A DNA stretch of 64,000 nucleotides from CAVQMC01 sp963713505 (GCA_963713505.1 CAVQMC010000016.1:24832-88831), one strand, 5' to 3'; numbered from the stretch's first letter, positions 8,879 to 19,134 are shown. Notes: generated by a model not told the origin, from the letters alone. A program made the numbers and translations.

Positions 8879-9844
8879 TTAATTGAATTGATGTGAATTT
8901 AATAATTCTTGTGCTTTTTTTCCCATTTCAGAACCGGGATTAATTTTAATTGCTTTTTGGAGCCATTCTTTAGACTTATCTACATTACCTGCTGCCAAAT
9001 TAACAACTCCCAAGTTTAAATAACCAATTTGATTGTCAGGTGCATACTTTAATGCTTTTTCCATTTCGGAAATTGCTGTATTATAATCTTGAAGACTATA
9101 ATAACATACACCCATATCTATCCTAGCATCTGCATCTTTGGGTTTAGCTTCTAAATATTTTTTATAATTTTCAATTGCTTTTTGATACATCTTAGAATCA
9201 TTCTGCAGATTAGCTAACTGCAGGATCGATTGATAATCTTTTGGATTTGCCTTAATTGTATTTTCAAGTTCATTTATTTTTTGGACATGTTCTAAACTTA
9301 CTCCCGAAGACTGCTGCTGCGTTTGCGAATTACTAAAATTCTGCTCAACTGGAATTTCAGGTCGATCAAAAATACCTGAGGCAAATAAAATTACTAAAAC
9401 AATTGCAACTAAAATACTAGAAATCATAAATAGTTTTTTACTATCTAAATTTTTTGGTTTATTTACAGTTGTTTGAGTCTGATTTTTCTGATTAATATTT
9501 TGTTTTAGTTTTTTATTTTTATTCTTATTTTGTTTTGGACTTGATGATTTATGTGAAACGCGTTTTTTGGGCTCTGATTTAGGAGCCTCAACTTTAATAG
9601 TTTTAATACTGCTGTTATTTGATAAATTTACTCCACAGCTTCTGCAAGTTTCAGCATCAGCATCATTTTCTTCACCGCAATTTTCGCAGACCAATTTTTC
9701 TTTAGTAATTTCATTAACGGATTCATTGGAATTTTCGACTTCTTCCACAGAATTCAAATGCTCATTTAATTCTGTGCCGCAGTTTGGACAAAAATTAAAT
9801 TCTCCTTCTAATTTAGCTCCGCATTCGGGACAAAAATTCGGCAT
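8879..9844 (-). CDS. zinc-ribbon and TPR membrane protein
   Basis: The protein has 321 residues in four parts. Two zinc ribbons come first, with Cys pairs at 5/8 and 19/22 and at 53/56 and 67/70. Then comes a basic linker rich in K, N and Q, then one membrane segment at about 139-156, and finally three to four TPR repeats from about 185 to 320 (for example AIENYKKYLEAKPKDADARI). The topology suggests cytoplasmic zinc ribbons and TPRs outside the membrane, or the reverse. Such proteins often act as scaffolds, but no specific partner can be named. It follows the HU gene by six bases, so the two are probably co-transcribed. Confidence 0.85.
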   Translation of the reverse strand: MPNFCPECGAKLEGEFNFCPNCGTELNEHLNSVEEVENSNESVNEITKEKLVCENCGEENDADAETCRSCGVNLSNNSSIKTIKVEAPKSEPKKRVSHKSSSPKQNKNKNKKLKQNINQKNQTQTTVNKPKNLDSKKLFMISSILVAIVLVILFASGIFDRPEIPVEQNFSNSQTQQQSSGVSLEHVQKINELENTIKANPKDYQSILQLANLQNDSKMYQKAIENYKKYLEAKPKDADARIDMGVCYYSLQDYNTAISEMEKALKYAPDNQIGYLNLGVVNLAAGNVDKSKEWLQKAIKINPGSEMGKKAQELLNSHQFN

Positions 9845-9850
9845 CTTAAA

Positions 9851-10150
9851 TTATTCTTTCTCCTTTTCTTTCATACCATTATCAACTATTTCTTTAAAGT
9901 CTTTTGAGAATTTAAAAGTAGGCACATAATGTGCAGGGACAAAAACTTGTTCACCTGTTTTAGGATTACGCGCCTGGCGGGCATTTTTCTTTTTAACTTT
10001 ATAACTTCCAAATCCTCTTATTTCAATTCCTTTACCTTCTTTTAAAGCATCAATTACAGTTTTGAAGAACCCTTCAATAATAACTTCCGTTTCTAATTTC
10101 GTCAATCCTGTTCCAGAGGCTACTTTATCTACTATGTCTGCCTTAGTCAT
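9851..10150 (-). CDS. HU/IHF-family DNA-binding protein
   Basis: HU-type proteins are small dimeric nucleoid proteins that bend DNA. The 99-residue protein has the usual start (MTKADIVDKVASGTGLTK), the GFGSYKVKKKNARQARNPKTGE segment that forms the DNA-contacting arm, and the FKFSKDFKEIV ending. The length is normal. It leads a probable two-gene unit with the zinc-ribbon/TPR gene. Whether it acts as HU (unspecific) or IHF-like (specific) cannot be decided from sequence alone. Confidence 0.95.
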   Translation of the reverse strand: MTKADIVDKVASGTGLTKLETEVIIEGFFKTVIDALKEGKGIEIRGFGSYKVKKKNARQARNPKTGEQVFVPAHYVPTFKFSKDFKEIVDNGMKEKEKE

Positions 10151-10236
10151 AACTAACCTTTTAAGTTTATTAATTTTTTATAACTCTTTATAAATTAACC
10201 ATTTAAATTATTAAACATTTACAGTAAAATCAATTC

Positions 10237-10280
10237 TAAGTCAATTCTCAATATCCATCACACAGTTAAATTTAAGTCAA
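10237..10280 (-). promoter_or_regulatory. two TTGACTTA direct repeats upstream of the HU gene
   Basis: On the minus strand TTGACTTA occurs at 10280-10273 and again at 10244-10237, 36 bases apart, about 90 to 130 bases before the HU start. Each could be a -35 element (compare TTGACT at the dcw promoter), with TAAATG 17 bases after the second copy. No strong -10 is visible, so these are candidate tandem promoters only. Confidence 0.3.
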
Positions 10281-10428
10281 TTTATGAGAACTTTTAGTCT
10301 CATTTTGATAAAAAATAAAGTTTTTATTTTCTCATCATTTGAATTTGCTTTATTTACTAAACAATTAAAATGGTATAAATATTGTATTTTCAATAAAAAC
10401 TATTTTCTGTAGTCGAAATATTATTATT

Positions 10429-10764
10429 ATGGAATTAATTGAAATTATTGAATTAACCCTCAAAATATTCTTTATTACATCATTTTTAATCGTCACAATA
10501 TCTTATTTGTCATACAAAATAAGAAATTGGAAAGAACCGCTTTTTTATACAAATAACGTAAATGAGGGTTCCATAAAAGAAAATAGAAAAAGCAGAATTA
10601 AAACAAGAATTTATCTTAACAGGTTATATCCTTTTGAAAGATATAAAATTATAAACGAAAATTGTCCGCGCAGAGGTTTTATCAAATTGAAAAGAAAAAT
10701 ACCGGCCGGAGTTAAATTTTATGTTTGCAATTCCTATTTACATAAATTAACAAATCCCGATTAA
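10429..10764 (+). CDS. small membrane-anchored hypothetical protein
   Basis: The frame encodes 111 residues with one N-terminal membrane segment (about 8-28), followed by a basic soluble part that contains two cysteines (NENCPRRG and YVCNSY) about 27 residues apart. I recognise no family. It is transcribed away from the HU gene and ends 17 bases before the convergent S9 peptidase gene. No clear ribosome-binding site is seen before the ATG. The hydrophobic start and basic tail are consistent with a real short membrane protein. Confidence 0.5.
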   Translation: MELIEIIELTLKIFFITSFLIVTISYLSYKIRNWKEPLFYTNNVNEGSIKENRKSRIKTRIYLNRLYPFERYKIINENCPRRGFIKLKRKIPAGVKFYVCNSYLHKLTNPD

Positions 10765-10781
10765 CACCGGCCGGACGATAA

Positions 10782-12862
10782 TTATTTTACAGCCGCAGGT
10801 TTATTAAACTCAATATTTTTTATCATATCTTCTGATTTATAAGGTGCCGGATCTCCGCCTAAATATTTGTGAAACCATTCCAGATGAGCATTATAATATA
10901 ACGGCATAGATTTAACATAATCCGGCCAATGCCCGTCATTTTTAAATATGATTAATCTTGAAGGAATTCCTAAATACTGAAGTGTAGTAAAATATTGAAT
11001 ACTTTGTGTGTAGGGTACACGATAATCTTTTTGTCCGGTTAATATTAAAGCCGGAGTTGCAAAGTTTTCAACATAATTTGAAGGTGACCATTTTTTATAA
11101 ACATCTGAATTCCACGGCTGTCCTTTTAAATCCCAATTTACAAACCAAAGTTCTTCGGTTGATCCCCACATAGATTCGAGATCAAAAATTCCCATCATAG
11201 AAGCCAAACATTTAAATCTTTTTGTTTTAGCCTGGAACCAATCCATCATATATCCGCCGAAGGACCAGCCCATTGCACCAACTCTGCTTGTATCAACATA
11301 AGGAAGTTTTTCAAGAGCGTCCGTAACATCCATTAAATCTTTAAAAACTTTACCACCGTAATCTCCGGAAATTTCTCTTGTATAAGCAGAACCATAACCC
11401 GGTTGAACCATGAGGATTTGGAAATGCAACTACATAACCCGAACCGGGATAAATCTGCCAATCACCTCTGAATGAATCCATCCACTGTCCCTGCGGACCG
11501 CCGTGAACATTTAATATTAAAGGATATTTTTTGCTTGGATCAAAATTATGAGGCTTTACAATGAACACTTCTACTTTAATTCCGTCTGCTCCTTTAACCC
11601 ACATTTTTTCAACCGGACGCACATCAACTTCTTCTAGAAATTTTTTGTTGAAATCCGTAATCTCGTTTGTTGATTTATTATCTAAACTTAATTTATAAAT
11701 TTCTCCGGGTTTGGCAACTGAAGATGAAAGATAATATGCAGATTTTTGATCCTTTGAAATTTCATATCCGAAAATTGCTAAATCATTACTGACTTTTTCG
11801 GTCTTCATTGAGTTTATATCAACTTTATAAAGAGGATAATATCCTTGGTATGCAGCAGTAAAATAAATTGTTTTTGAATCATTACCCCATTCAATGCTGC
11901 CGATTGTATTATCAAAATCTTCTGTTAATATTTTAGATTTTTTCGTTTCTCTATTATATATAGCAATTCGATATCTGTCCGATTCATACTTTGGAATTTC
12001 CTGAAGTTTATAAGCAATATATTTTCCGTCCGGTGAATAAACCGGATAACCATCCCAGGCTTTGTTAGCTTTTGTAATATCAACAGCATTTCCACCATTA
12101 ACCGGAATCAGCCAAAGATCTGCATTTGTAGATTGTGCCCAGTCTTTATCGGGATTATGCATAAAACATAGTTCTTTTCCATCCGGCGAAAAATTGTATC
12201 TTACATCGCCGCCCAGCTTATATGCACTGTTAGTCCATTCGCTTAAAGTTAAATCTTTGTAGTTTTTTGGTATTCAAATTATAAGTAAAAATATGATATT
12301 CTTTCCCTGCTTTGTATTGAGTCCAATGTCTGAACAATAAACTATCGGCAATGTAAGCCTGCAGTGGACCATCCTTAGAAGATTTTGCAAGTGCATTATC
12401 GCAAGCAGTATCAGCTCCGCATTCCGGATAAATATCTGTTGAAAAAGCAATTATATTATTATCAGGAGAAAGAACCGGATTTGAAATTCCTGATTTCAAA
12501 TACATTACCATTTCATTTTTATTATCTTTGAAATTATGCACATACAAAGTATCTGAATTTAAATAATATAGTTTACTGTCATCATTAGACCAAAAAGGAC
12601 TTGAAACATGAGACTTGTCGTTTGAAACTTTCATTTTTCCGCTGCCGTCATTATTCATTACATATAAATCCGTAAAAGATTTTCCTTTGTGTAATTCATA
12701 ACTTGTAACATTAAAGGCAATTTTACTGTTATTGTGTGAAAGTACCGGAGCACCAACACTTTTTATTTTGTATAAATAATCAATGGAAAAAGCCTTTTTT
12801 TGTGAGAAGACATTACAATTCCAAAGACCGATAATAAAGAAAATAAATAGCAACTTTTTCAT
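10782..12862 (-). CDS. S9-family prolyl oligopeptidase-like peptidase, secreted (two frameshifts)
   Basis: The S9 family cleaves short peptides with a serine of the alpha/beta hydrolase fold. The protein, about 690 residues after repair, starts with a signal peptide (MKKLLFIFFIIGLWNCNVFS). It then has a beta-propeller region with WD40-like/PD40 blades such as PVYSPDGKYIAY, and ends with the catalytic domain. The nucleophile is in GWSFGGYM, the acid in TGQKDYRVP and the histidine in NDGHWPDY. The HGGPQGQW oxyanion segment is also present. The frame breaks near 12265 (a run of six A/T) and near 11399 (GGG), and one base removed at each restores the family sequence. It is most like acylaminoacyl- or dipeptidyl-peptidases. 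The exact substrate is unknown. Confidence 0.9.
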
Positions 12863-13008
12863 TTTTGTATCCGTATAATTAATTTGAATAATAAACCCTT
12901 ATAATTAATTATTTTTAAATTTATTTTGTGTTATTGATCTCACTTTAAAAATATTTTTGATAACGAATTATTATTTTTATAGTATAAATATTAGAATGAA
13001 GTAAAAAT

Positions 13009-13575
13009 ATGAGATCCATTTATATAAAAAATATGGTCTGCAACAGATGTATAAAAGTTGTAAGAGAAGAACTGGAAAAACTCAATTTAAATGTTGGCAA
13101 AGTAACACTCGGTGAAGCAGTTATAACATCGCCGGATGAACAAATTGATCTGGATAAAATTGGAAAAGTTCTGGAAGAAAACGGCTTTGAACTTTTAGGA
13201 GATAAACAGGCAAAGCTTATAGAAAAAATAAAAGTATCTATTATTGATAAAATTTATTCAAAAGATGAAGATCTGGAACATTTTAGTTTTTCAAAATATT
13301 TAGCTGATCAACTCGGTTTTAGTTATCAGCATTTAAGTAATTTATTTTCCTCCATGGAAGGAATAACAATTGAAAAATATGTGATCAACCAAAAAGTGGA
13401 AAGAGTTAAAGAACTGCTTGTTTATGATGAATTAACCTTAAGCGAAATTGCTTACAAATTAGGTTACAGCAGCGTTCAGCATTTATCCGGACAATTTAAA
13501 AAAGTTACCGGATTCACACCTTCGGAATTCAAAAATTTAAAAGATAAAAACCGCACACCGCTCGATAAAATCTAA
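13009..13575 (+). CDS. AraC-family regulator with N-terminal HMA-like metal domain
   Basis: The first 65 residues form a ferredoxin-like HMA domain with CNRC at 11-14. Residues from about 85 to 180 hold a two-helix-turn-helix AraC DNA-binding domain (LTLSEIAYKLGYSSVQHLSGQFKKVTGFTPSEF). The fusion places a metal-binding domain where other AraC proteins have a ligand domain. It is encoded directly upstream of a copper chaperone and CopA, so a role as copper-responsive regulator of these genes is likely but inferred. It is divergent from the S9 peptidase gene. Confidence 0.88.
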   Translation: MRSIYIKNMVCNRCIKVVREELEKLNLNVGKVTLGEAVITSPDEQIDLDKIGKVLEENGFELLGDKQAKLIEKIKVSIIDKIYSKDEDLEHFSFSKYLADQLGFSYQHLSNLFSSMEGITIEKYVINQKVERVKELLVYDELTLSEIAYKLGYSSVQHLSGQFKKVTGFTPSEFKNLKDKNRTPLDKI

Positions 13576-13685
13576 CCGGAATTAAAATTATATAAACTTT
13601 TCTTTAAATAATATAATACTGAAAAACCGCAAATTCAGTAATTTTGTACAGATTAATTAATAAATCATCCAAAAGGAGAATAAAA

Positions 13686-13892
13686 ATGAAATCGGAACAA
13701 ATTAAAATTGAAGGAATGTCCTGCGGACATTGTGTTATGGCTGTAAAAAAAGAACTTCAAAAATTAGATCTTAAACTTAAAAAAGTTGATATCGGTATTG
13801 CAGAAGTTGAATATGATGAAACAAAAGTAAACCATGATGATATAAACAAAGCAATTGATGAAGCCGGGTATACTATAGTAAGTTATAATTAA
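13686..13892 (+). CDS. copper chaperone, heavy-metal-associated domain protein
   Basis: This 68-residue protein is one HMA domain with GMSCGHC at 10-16, the metal-binding loop of CopZ/Atx1-type chaperones. The start at 13686 has AAAGGAG seven to eight bases upstream. A longer frame from 13644 would lack a ribosome site and carries a non-family extension, so it was not used. It precedes CopA by 21 bases and likely delivers Cu(I) to it. The histidine in the loop (GHC) is common in bacterial CopZ-like proteins. Confidence 0.9.
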   Translation: MKSEQIKIEGMSCGHCVMAVKKELQKLDLKLKKVDIGIAEVEYDETKVNHDDINKAIDEAGYTIVSYN

Positions 13893-13913
13893 CTTTTAAA
13901 ATGGAATAATAAA

Positions 13914-16241
13914 ATGGCAGTAGAGAGTAAAGTAAAATTAGATAAATTCAAAAAATTATCGTTGCCGGTAGAAGGAATGACGTGCGCAAGCTGTGTTGCA
14001 CGAGTAGAAAAAGCAATTAAAAAAGTCGACGGTGTTGATCAGGTTTCGGTTAATTTGGCAACTGAAAAAGCAAGTTTTGAATTCGATGAAAGTAAGGTTG
14101 ATATAAATGACATAATTGCAAAAGTTCAGGATGCCGGTTACAAAGTTGATACATCAGTTCTCAATAAAAAAGAACAAACAAAATCAATTGAAGAAACTGA
14201 AACCAAAAAAGAATATGATATCGAATTACACAGACAATTTATCTTTGCTGTTATTTTAACAATTCCGGTTCTTATATTAAATATGGGAGTAATGTGGAGC
14301 GGATTTTTCAAACTGCTCCCAATTCCTATTGATTATATAAATAAAATATTATTGTTATTAACTACGCCGATTGTTTTTATATCCGGAAAAAGATTTTATA
14401 GAATTTTCTGGAATAACTTAAAACATTTTGCGGCAGATATGAATTCACTTGTAGCAGTCGGTACGGCAGCAGCATTCGGATACAGCATTTTAATAACTCT
14501 CTTTCCTGCTCTAATTCTTAAGCCAGGAGAATTTCCTCATGTTTATTATGATACAACCGCTGTTATTATAACCTTAATATTAATGGGAAGATGGCTTGAA
14601 AGCAGAGCAAAATCTAAAACAAATACTGCTATTAAAAAGTTAATGGCTTTGAAACCAAAAACAGCAATTGTAAAAGTTAACGGCTTAGAAAAAATTGTTA
14701 AAATAGAAGATCTTTCTTTAGGTGATGTTGTTGTTGTAAAACCAGGCGGAAAAATCCCAGCGGATGGTAAAATTATAAACGGTTCTTCTGTTGTCGATGA
14801 ATCAATGATTACAGGAGAAAGTATTCCTGTTGAAAAATCTATTAATTCAAAAGTTGTCGGAGGAACAATAAACAAAACAGGTTCATTTGAATTTGAAATT
14901 ACAGCTTTGGGTGATAATTCAATTTTAGGACAAATAATAAAATTAGTAGAAGAAGCTCAGGGTTCTAAAGCTCCGATTCAAAATTTAGCCGATAAAGTTG
15001 CTGCGATTTTTGTTCCTGTTGTTATTGGAATTGCAATTGTAACATTTTTAGTTTGGCTAGTTATTGGAAGCGGAAACTCTGTATTCAGTACAGCTTTAAT
15101 AAATTTTGTTGCGGTTTTAATTATTGCATGTCCGTGTGCATTGGGATTAGCAACTCCAACTGCAATTATGGTTGGAACCGGAAAAGGAGCTCAATTAGGA
15201 ATTCTTATTAAAAACGGAGAAAGCCTTGAATTAGCACATCAAATTTCCACAATAATTTTGGATAAAACAGGAACAATAACTAAGGGAGAACCTGCAGTTT
15301 CGGAAATTTTTACAAACGGAAAATCAGAAGATGAATTAATTCAACTCGCTGCTTCTGTGGAAAATAAATCCGAACATCCGTTGGCTCAGGCAATCGTTAA
15401 ATATTCTGATAAAAGGAAAATATCTCTTTTAGAAACAAACTCATTTAATAGTATTTCAGGCAAAGGAGTAATCGCAGAAATAAATGAAGATAAAATAATT
15501 GCCGGAAACTTAAAATTGATGGAAGAAAACTCTATTAATTATAATGGATTTTCGGAAAAAATAAATGAAATAAATAACTCAGGTAAGTCAACAATTTATA
15601 TTGCTGTTAACGAAAATTTGGAAGGTTTAATTACAATTGAAGATCCAATTAAAGAAACATCAAAAGATGCTGTTAAAAAATTAAAAGCAATGGGAATTAA
15701 AACCGTAATGCTCACAGGGGACAATAAGAAAATTGCAGAAAATATTGCTGCAGAAGTTGGTGTTGATTCTTATGAAGCTGAAGTACTTCCCGAAGACAAA
15801 GCAAAAATTGTTGAGAAATATCAAAAAGAGAAAAAAGTAATAGCAATGGTCGGCGATGGAATCAATGATGCGCCGGCTTTAGCTCAAAGTGATATTGGAA
15901 TTGCAATCGGCAGCGGAACTGATGTGGCACTTGAAACCGGCTCAATAATATTAATGAAAGATGATCTGCTTGATGTTGTAACTGCGATTAAACTTTCCAA
16001 AAAAACTATAAAGACAATTAAACAAAATTTATTCTGGGCATTTATTTATAATACACTTGGAATTCCTTTGGCTTCATTGGGAATGCTTAATCCAATGTTT
16101 GCAGCTTTGGCAATGTCTTTTAGTTCGGTTTCTGTAATTAGTAATTCTTTAAGAATGAAGAATTTTAAAAAAATTAGGCTTTATGAAACAATTTCACAAA
16201 GCCTAATTATATTAAAAAAAATAAATTTAAATTTTCGGTAA
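13914..16241 (+). CDS. copA: copper-translocating P1B-type ATPase
   Basis: CopA pumps Cu(I) out of the cytoplasm at the cost of ATP. The 775-residue protein has one N-terminal HMA domain (GMTCASC, Cys 24 and 27) and eight membrane segments. The membrane metal site is CPC at 406-408, the phosphorylation motif DKTGT is at 450-454, the SEHPL motif binds nucleotide, and GDGINDAPAL is in the hinge. MFxxAxSFSSVSVISNSLR near the end includes the MxxxS motif typical of copper pumps. The last 25 codons run through a terminator hairpin that serves the opposite gene. The frame may have slipped at a run of seven A near 16167, so the true stop could be a TAG at 16175 or a TAA at 16204. Confidence 0.95.
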   Translation: MAVESKVKLDKFKKLSLPVEGMTCASCVARVEKAIKKVDGVDQVSVNLATEKASFEFDESKVDINDIIAKVQDAGYKVDTSVLNKKEQTKSIEETETKKEYDIELHRQFIFAVILTIPVLILNMGVMWSGFFKLLPIPIDYINKILLLLTTPIVFISGKRFYRIFWNNLKHFAADMNSLVAVGTAAAFGYSILITLFPALILKPGEFPHVYYDTTAVIITLILMGRWLESRAKSKTNTAIKKLMALKPKTAIVKVNGLEKIVKIEDLSLGDVVVVKPGGKIPADGKIINGSSVVDESMITGESIPVEKSINSKVVGGTINKTGSFEFEITALGDNSILGQIIKLVEEAQGSKAPIQNLADKVAAIFVPVVIGIAIVTFLVWLVIGSGNSVFSTALINFVAVLIIACPCALGLATPTAIMVGTGKGAQLGILIKNGESLELAHQISTIILDKTGTITKGEPAVSEIFTNGKSEDELIQLAASVENKSEHPLAQAIVKYSDKRKISLLETNSFNSISGKGVIAEINEDKIIAGNLKLMEENSINYNGFSEKINEINNSGKSTIYIAVNENLEGLITIEDPIKETSKDAVKKLKAMGIKTVMLTGDNKKIAENIAAEVGVDSYEAEVLPEDKAKIVEKYQKEKKVIAMVGDGINDAPALAQSDIGIAIGSGTDVALETGSIILMKDDLLDVVTAIKLSKKTIKTIKQNLFWAFIYNTLGIPLASLGMLNPMFAALAMSFSSVSVISNSLRMKNFKKIRLYETISQSLIILKKINLNFR
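16167..16208 (-). terminator. intrinsic terminator of the GMP reductase-like gene
   Basis: The arms 16172-16182 (AATTAGGCTTT) and 16198-16208 (AAAGCCTAATT) pair over 11 bases, and the inner TGAAA/TTTCA extends the stem around a three-base loop. On the minus strand the stem is followed by seven T. It lies 19 bases beyond the convergent gene's stop and overlaps the annotated 3' end of copA. Confidence 0.8.
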
Positions 16242-17247
16242 TCTTTCCAAGTAAGCACTGTTGCTTAAGATTGCAAAGGTTTCTGTCTTTCTTAACTCTT
16301 CCAGATTCATACAATTCATGTAACTCATTGAACTTCTAAGCCCGTCGGAAATACTATCAATTACATTTTTAACTGCTCCTCTATAAGCAACCATAGTTTC
16401 TTCACCTTCAATAAATTCGTTTCTCATTTTAACACCAAAAGAAGCCGAGCCTCTGTATTTTTTCCAAAGCTGCTGATTGTATTTAATTACTTCACCCGGA
16501 GTTTCGCGTGTTCCGGCAAGCATTCTACCCAAGCATTACCATATCAGCTCCAAGTGCAATTGCTTTTGAAATATCACCGGGACTTTTAATACCACCGTCT
16601 GCAATAATTTTTATTTTTAAATTTTCTTTTTCTCTAATTGTCAAAACATTTAATAAAGATGAAACCTGTCCGATTCCAATTCCCGTTTGAATACTTGTTG
16701 TACAAACCGAACCGCTTCCAATTCCAACACGAATTGCATCCGCACCGGAATCTTCCAGTTGTTTTAAAGTTCCTCCATGTGCAATATTTCCGACAATTAT
16801 TTTCGTTTGACTGAATTTAGATTTAATTTCTTTTGTTTTTTCTATTACCGTTTCATTGTTGGCATTTGCGGTATCAATACAAATTAAGTAATTCTTTTCA
16901 ACAAGTTTTTCAACAGTTTTTAATTCTGCATTTAAAGGAATAGAAACTGCTTTTACAGATTTACCATTCTCACCGTTCTTTAATAAATATTCTAATGAAG
17001 AATCAAAACGATTTAAGATTCCAACTGCACCAAGTTTTGTAAGTTCAACTGCCATGTCTAAACCGGTAACGGTATCCATTGGACTTGAAATTACAGGAAG
17101 TGCAAGGTCTAATCCTAAAAAATTGCAGTTTGTTTTTGCTTCATTTCTGGATTTTATTCTGGAAACTTGTGTTGGAATTAAGCTGATATCATCATATGTA
17201 AGTGATTGATGAAATTCATTAAGTTCTTTTTTTGAATATACTTTCAT
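16227..17247 (-). CDS. GMP reductase / IMP dehydrogenase-family protein without CBS domains (one frameshift)
   Basis: The repaired protein has about 340 residues in a TIM barrel. It carries the catalytic cysteine loop GIGSGSVCTT, the flavin/nucleotide segment IADGGIKSPGDISKAIALGADMVMLG and YRGA...SSMSYM near the end, all IMPDH/GMPR signatures. There is no CBS pair, so the size fits GMP reductase (GuaC), which converts GMP to IMP and ammonia. The frame breaks at GGG near 16529, and one base removed joins GADMVMLG to RMLAGT. A GMPR-like reading is favoured, but IMP dehydrogenase without CBS cannot be excluded. Its terminator lies in the copA tail. Confidence 0.85.
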
Positions 17248-17283
17248 CTTATTTAAACCATAAAATTATAAACTGTAAATAGG

Positions 17284-19134
17284 TTATTTAATTAATTCTT
17301 CAACTTCATTTAAAAGCTGATTCATTTTCTTTGTGGTTGATAAAACCGGTTCCGGAGAATTCATATCCACTCCGGCTGATTTTAAAATATTAATAGGATA
17401 ATCAGAACTTCCGGCTTTAAGGAAATTTAAATATTTTTCCGTTGCATCCGCACCATCGTTCAATACTTTATTTGACAAAACTTCCGAAGCAGCAAACCCT
17501 GTTGAATATTGATATACATAAAAGTTATAATAAAAATGAGGAACTCTGGCCCAGGTGTATTCTTCTTCTTCATCAACAACCATAGCCGGACCCCAATATT
17601 TTTGATAAGTATTTTTATAAAGTTCACATAAAACATCCGATGTTAATGCCTCACCTTTTTCAGTTCTTTCATAAACGATTTGCTCAAATTCTGCAAACAT
17701 AATTTGGCGATAGAAAGTTGCGGTAATATTATTCAAATATTTTTCAAGAAGATAAAGTTTTTCATTTTTATCTTTTGAATTATTGATAAGATAATTTAAA
17801 AGCAAAGCTTCATTAAATGTTGAAGCAACTTCAGCAAGGAAGATAGAATAGTTTGCATAGGGATAAGGCTGAGATTTTCCTGTATAATATGAATGCATAT
17901 TATGTCCCATTTCATGAGCCAAAGTGAATACATCGTTCAGCAAGTCGGACCAATTTAAAAGAACATAAGGATGAACTCCGAAGGTTGTACCGGAAGAATA
18001 AGCTCCGCTTCTTTTGGCCTGAGTTTCGTAAACATCAATCCATCTGCTTTCAAATGCAGTTTTTAAAGAATTTATATAATCATTTCCCATCGGTTTTAAT
18101 GCATCTAGAATAATTTCTTTTGCATCATTATATTCATATTTTTTTTCGTTTTTCCGGGAAAATAATGTTACATAAACATCATACGGGTGAAGTTCATCTA
18201 ACTTTAAAAGTTTTTTCTTCAATTCTCCCCATCTATGCAAAGGCTTCAGATTATCATTAGCAGCATCTACTAATTTAGTGTAAACTTCAACCGGAACATT
18301 ATTTTTATCAAGTGCAGCTTCTAAGGCGGAATTATATTTTCTTACCTGAGCATTAAAGATATTTGTTTTCAGGTTTCCATTAAAAAGCGTAGTTAAAGTG
18401 TTGGAATATTCTTTGTAAGGAGTTAAATATGCTTTAAATGATCTTTCTCTATAAGATCTGTCTTGTGAATACATTGAAGAATAAAATCTTGCATGCGACA
18501 TCTGAACATCGTTATTATTCTCATCTTTTATTGTCGGAAATGTTAAATCTGCATTTGTAAATATTGAATATGCATTATACGGAGTTAAACTTATTTCACT
18601 TGCAAGCGCTAAAATTTTTTCTTCTTTTTTATCTAATGTATGTGATTTCATCCTGAGCAGATCTTCAAACATATGGTGATAAACTTTTAATTCATTATTT
18701 GAGTTCACCATTTCTAATAGTTTATCGCTTGGAATAGAAAGCAGTTCAGGTCTAATAAAGGAATTTGCTGCAGTTACCTTTGCAAAAAGTGTTTTTATTC
18801 GTTCATCAAAAGCCTGGTATTTAGGGATTCTCATGTCGCTGTCTTTTGCAAGCATTGAATAGAGATAAAGTTTCTCAAGCTTTTCTCCCATTTTATCATC
18901 AAACTTTAAACAAGCAAGAAGATTTTCAGAACTATCTGCTAGTGTACCCTGGAATTTTTTATATTCATTTAAATTTTGTTCAAGCCATTTAAATTCATTT
19001 TCCCAATCTTCATCAGTTGTATAAATATCCTTAAGATTCCATTTATACTTTTCTTCTATTTCATCACGAACCGGCAATTTTCCAGTTCCGCCAGAAGAAA
19101 GAAATTTATTTATTTCAAAAAATCGATAAGACAT
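17284..19134 (-). CDS. pepF: oligoendopeptidase F (M3 family)
   Basis: PepF is a cytoplasmic zinc peptidase that breaks down oligopeptides. The protein has 616 residues, normal for the family. The zinc motif HEMGH is at 407-411, followed by the glutamate in LAEVASTFNE. The N-terminal part (DEIEEKYKWNLKDIYTTDEDW) is the usual PepF start. There is no signal peptide. It ends 37 bases before the GMP reductase-like gene on the same strand, so the two may be co-transcribed. The frame is intact. Confidence 0.94.
   Translation of the reverse strand: MSYRFFEINKFLSSGGTGKLPVRDEIEEKYKWNLKDIYTTDEDWENEFKWLEQNLNEYKKFQGTLADSSENLLACLKFDDKMGEKLEKLYLYSMLAKDSDMRIPKYQAFDERIKTLFAKVTAANSFIRPELLSIPSDKLLEMVNSNNELKVYHHMFEDLLRMKSHTLDKKEEKILALASEISLTPYNAYSIFTNADLTFPTIKDENNNDVQMSHARFYSSMYSQDRSYRERSFKAYLTPYKEYSNTLTTLFNGNLKTNIFNAQVRKYNSALEAALDKNNVPVEVYTKLVDAANDNLKPLHRWGELKKKLLKLDELHPYDVYVTLFSRKNEKKYEYNDAKEIILDALKPMGNDYINSLKTAFESRWIDVYETQAKRSGAYSSGTTFGVHPYVLLNWSDLLNDVFTLAHEMGHNMHSYYTGKSQPYPYANYSIFLAEVASTFNEALLLNYLINNSKDKNEKLYLLEKYLNNITATFYRQIMFAEFEQIVYERTEKGEALTSDVLCELYKNTYQKYWGPAMVVDEEEEYTWARVPHFYYNFYVYQYSTGFAASEVLSNKVLNDGADATEKYLNFLKAGSSDYPINILKSAGVDMNSPEPVLSTTKKMNQLLNEVEELIK

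Noticed and set aside
10782..12862. Three separate hydrolase genes
   Set aside because: The pieces read as one S9 peptidase with signal peptide, propeller and triad. The breaks are one-base changes.
13644..13685. Longer N-terminus for the copper chaperone
   Set aside because: The upstream codons carry the ribosome-binding site itself and match no family sequence.
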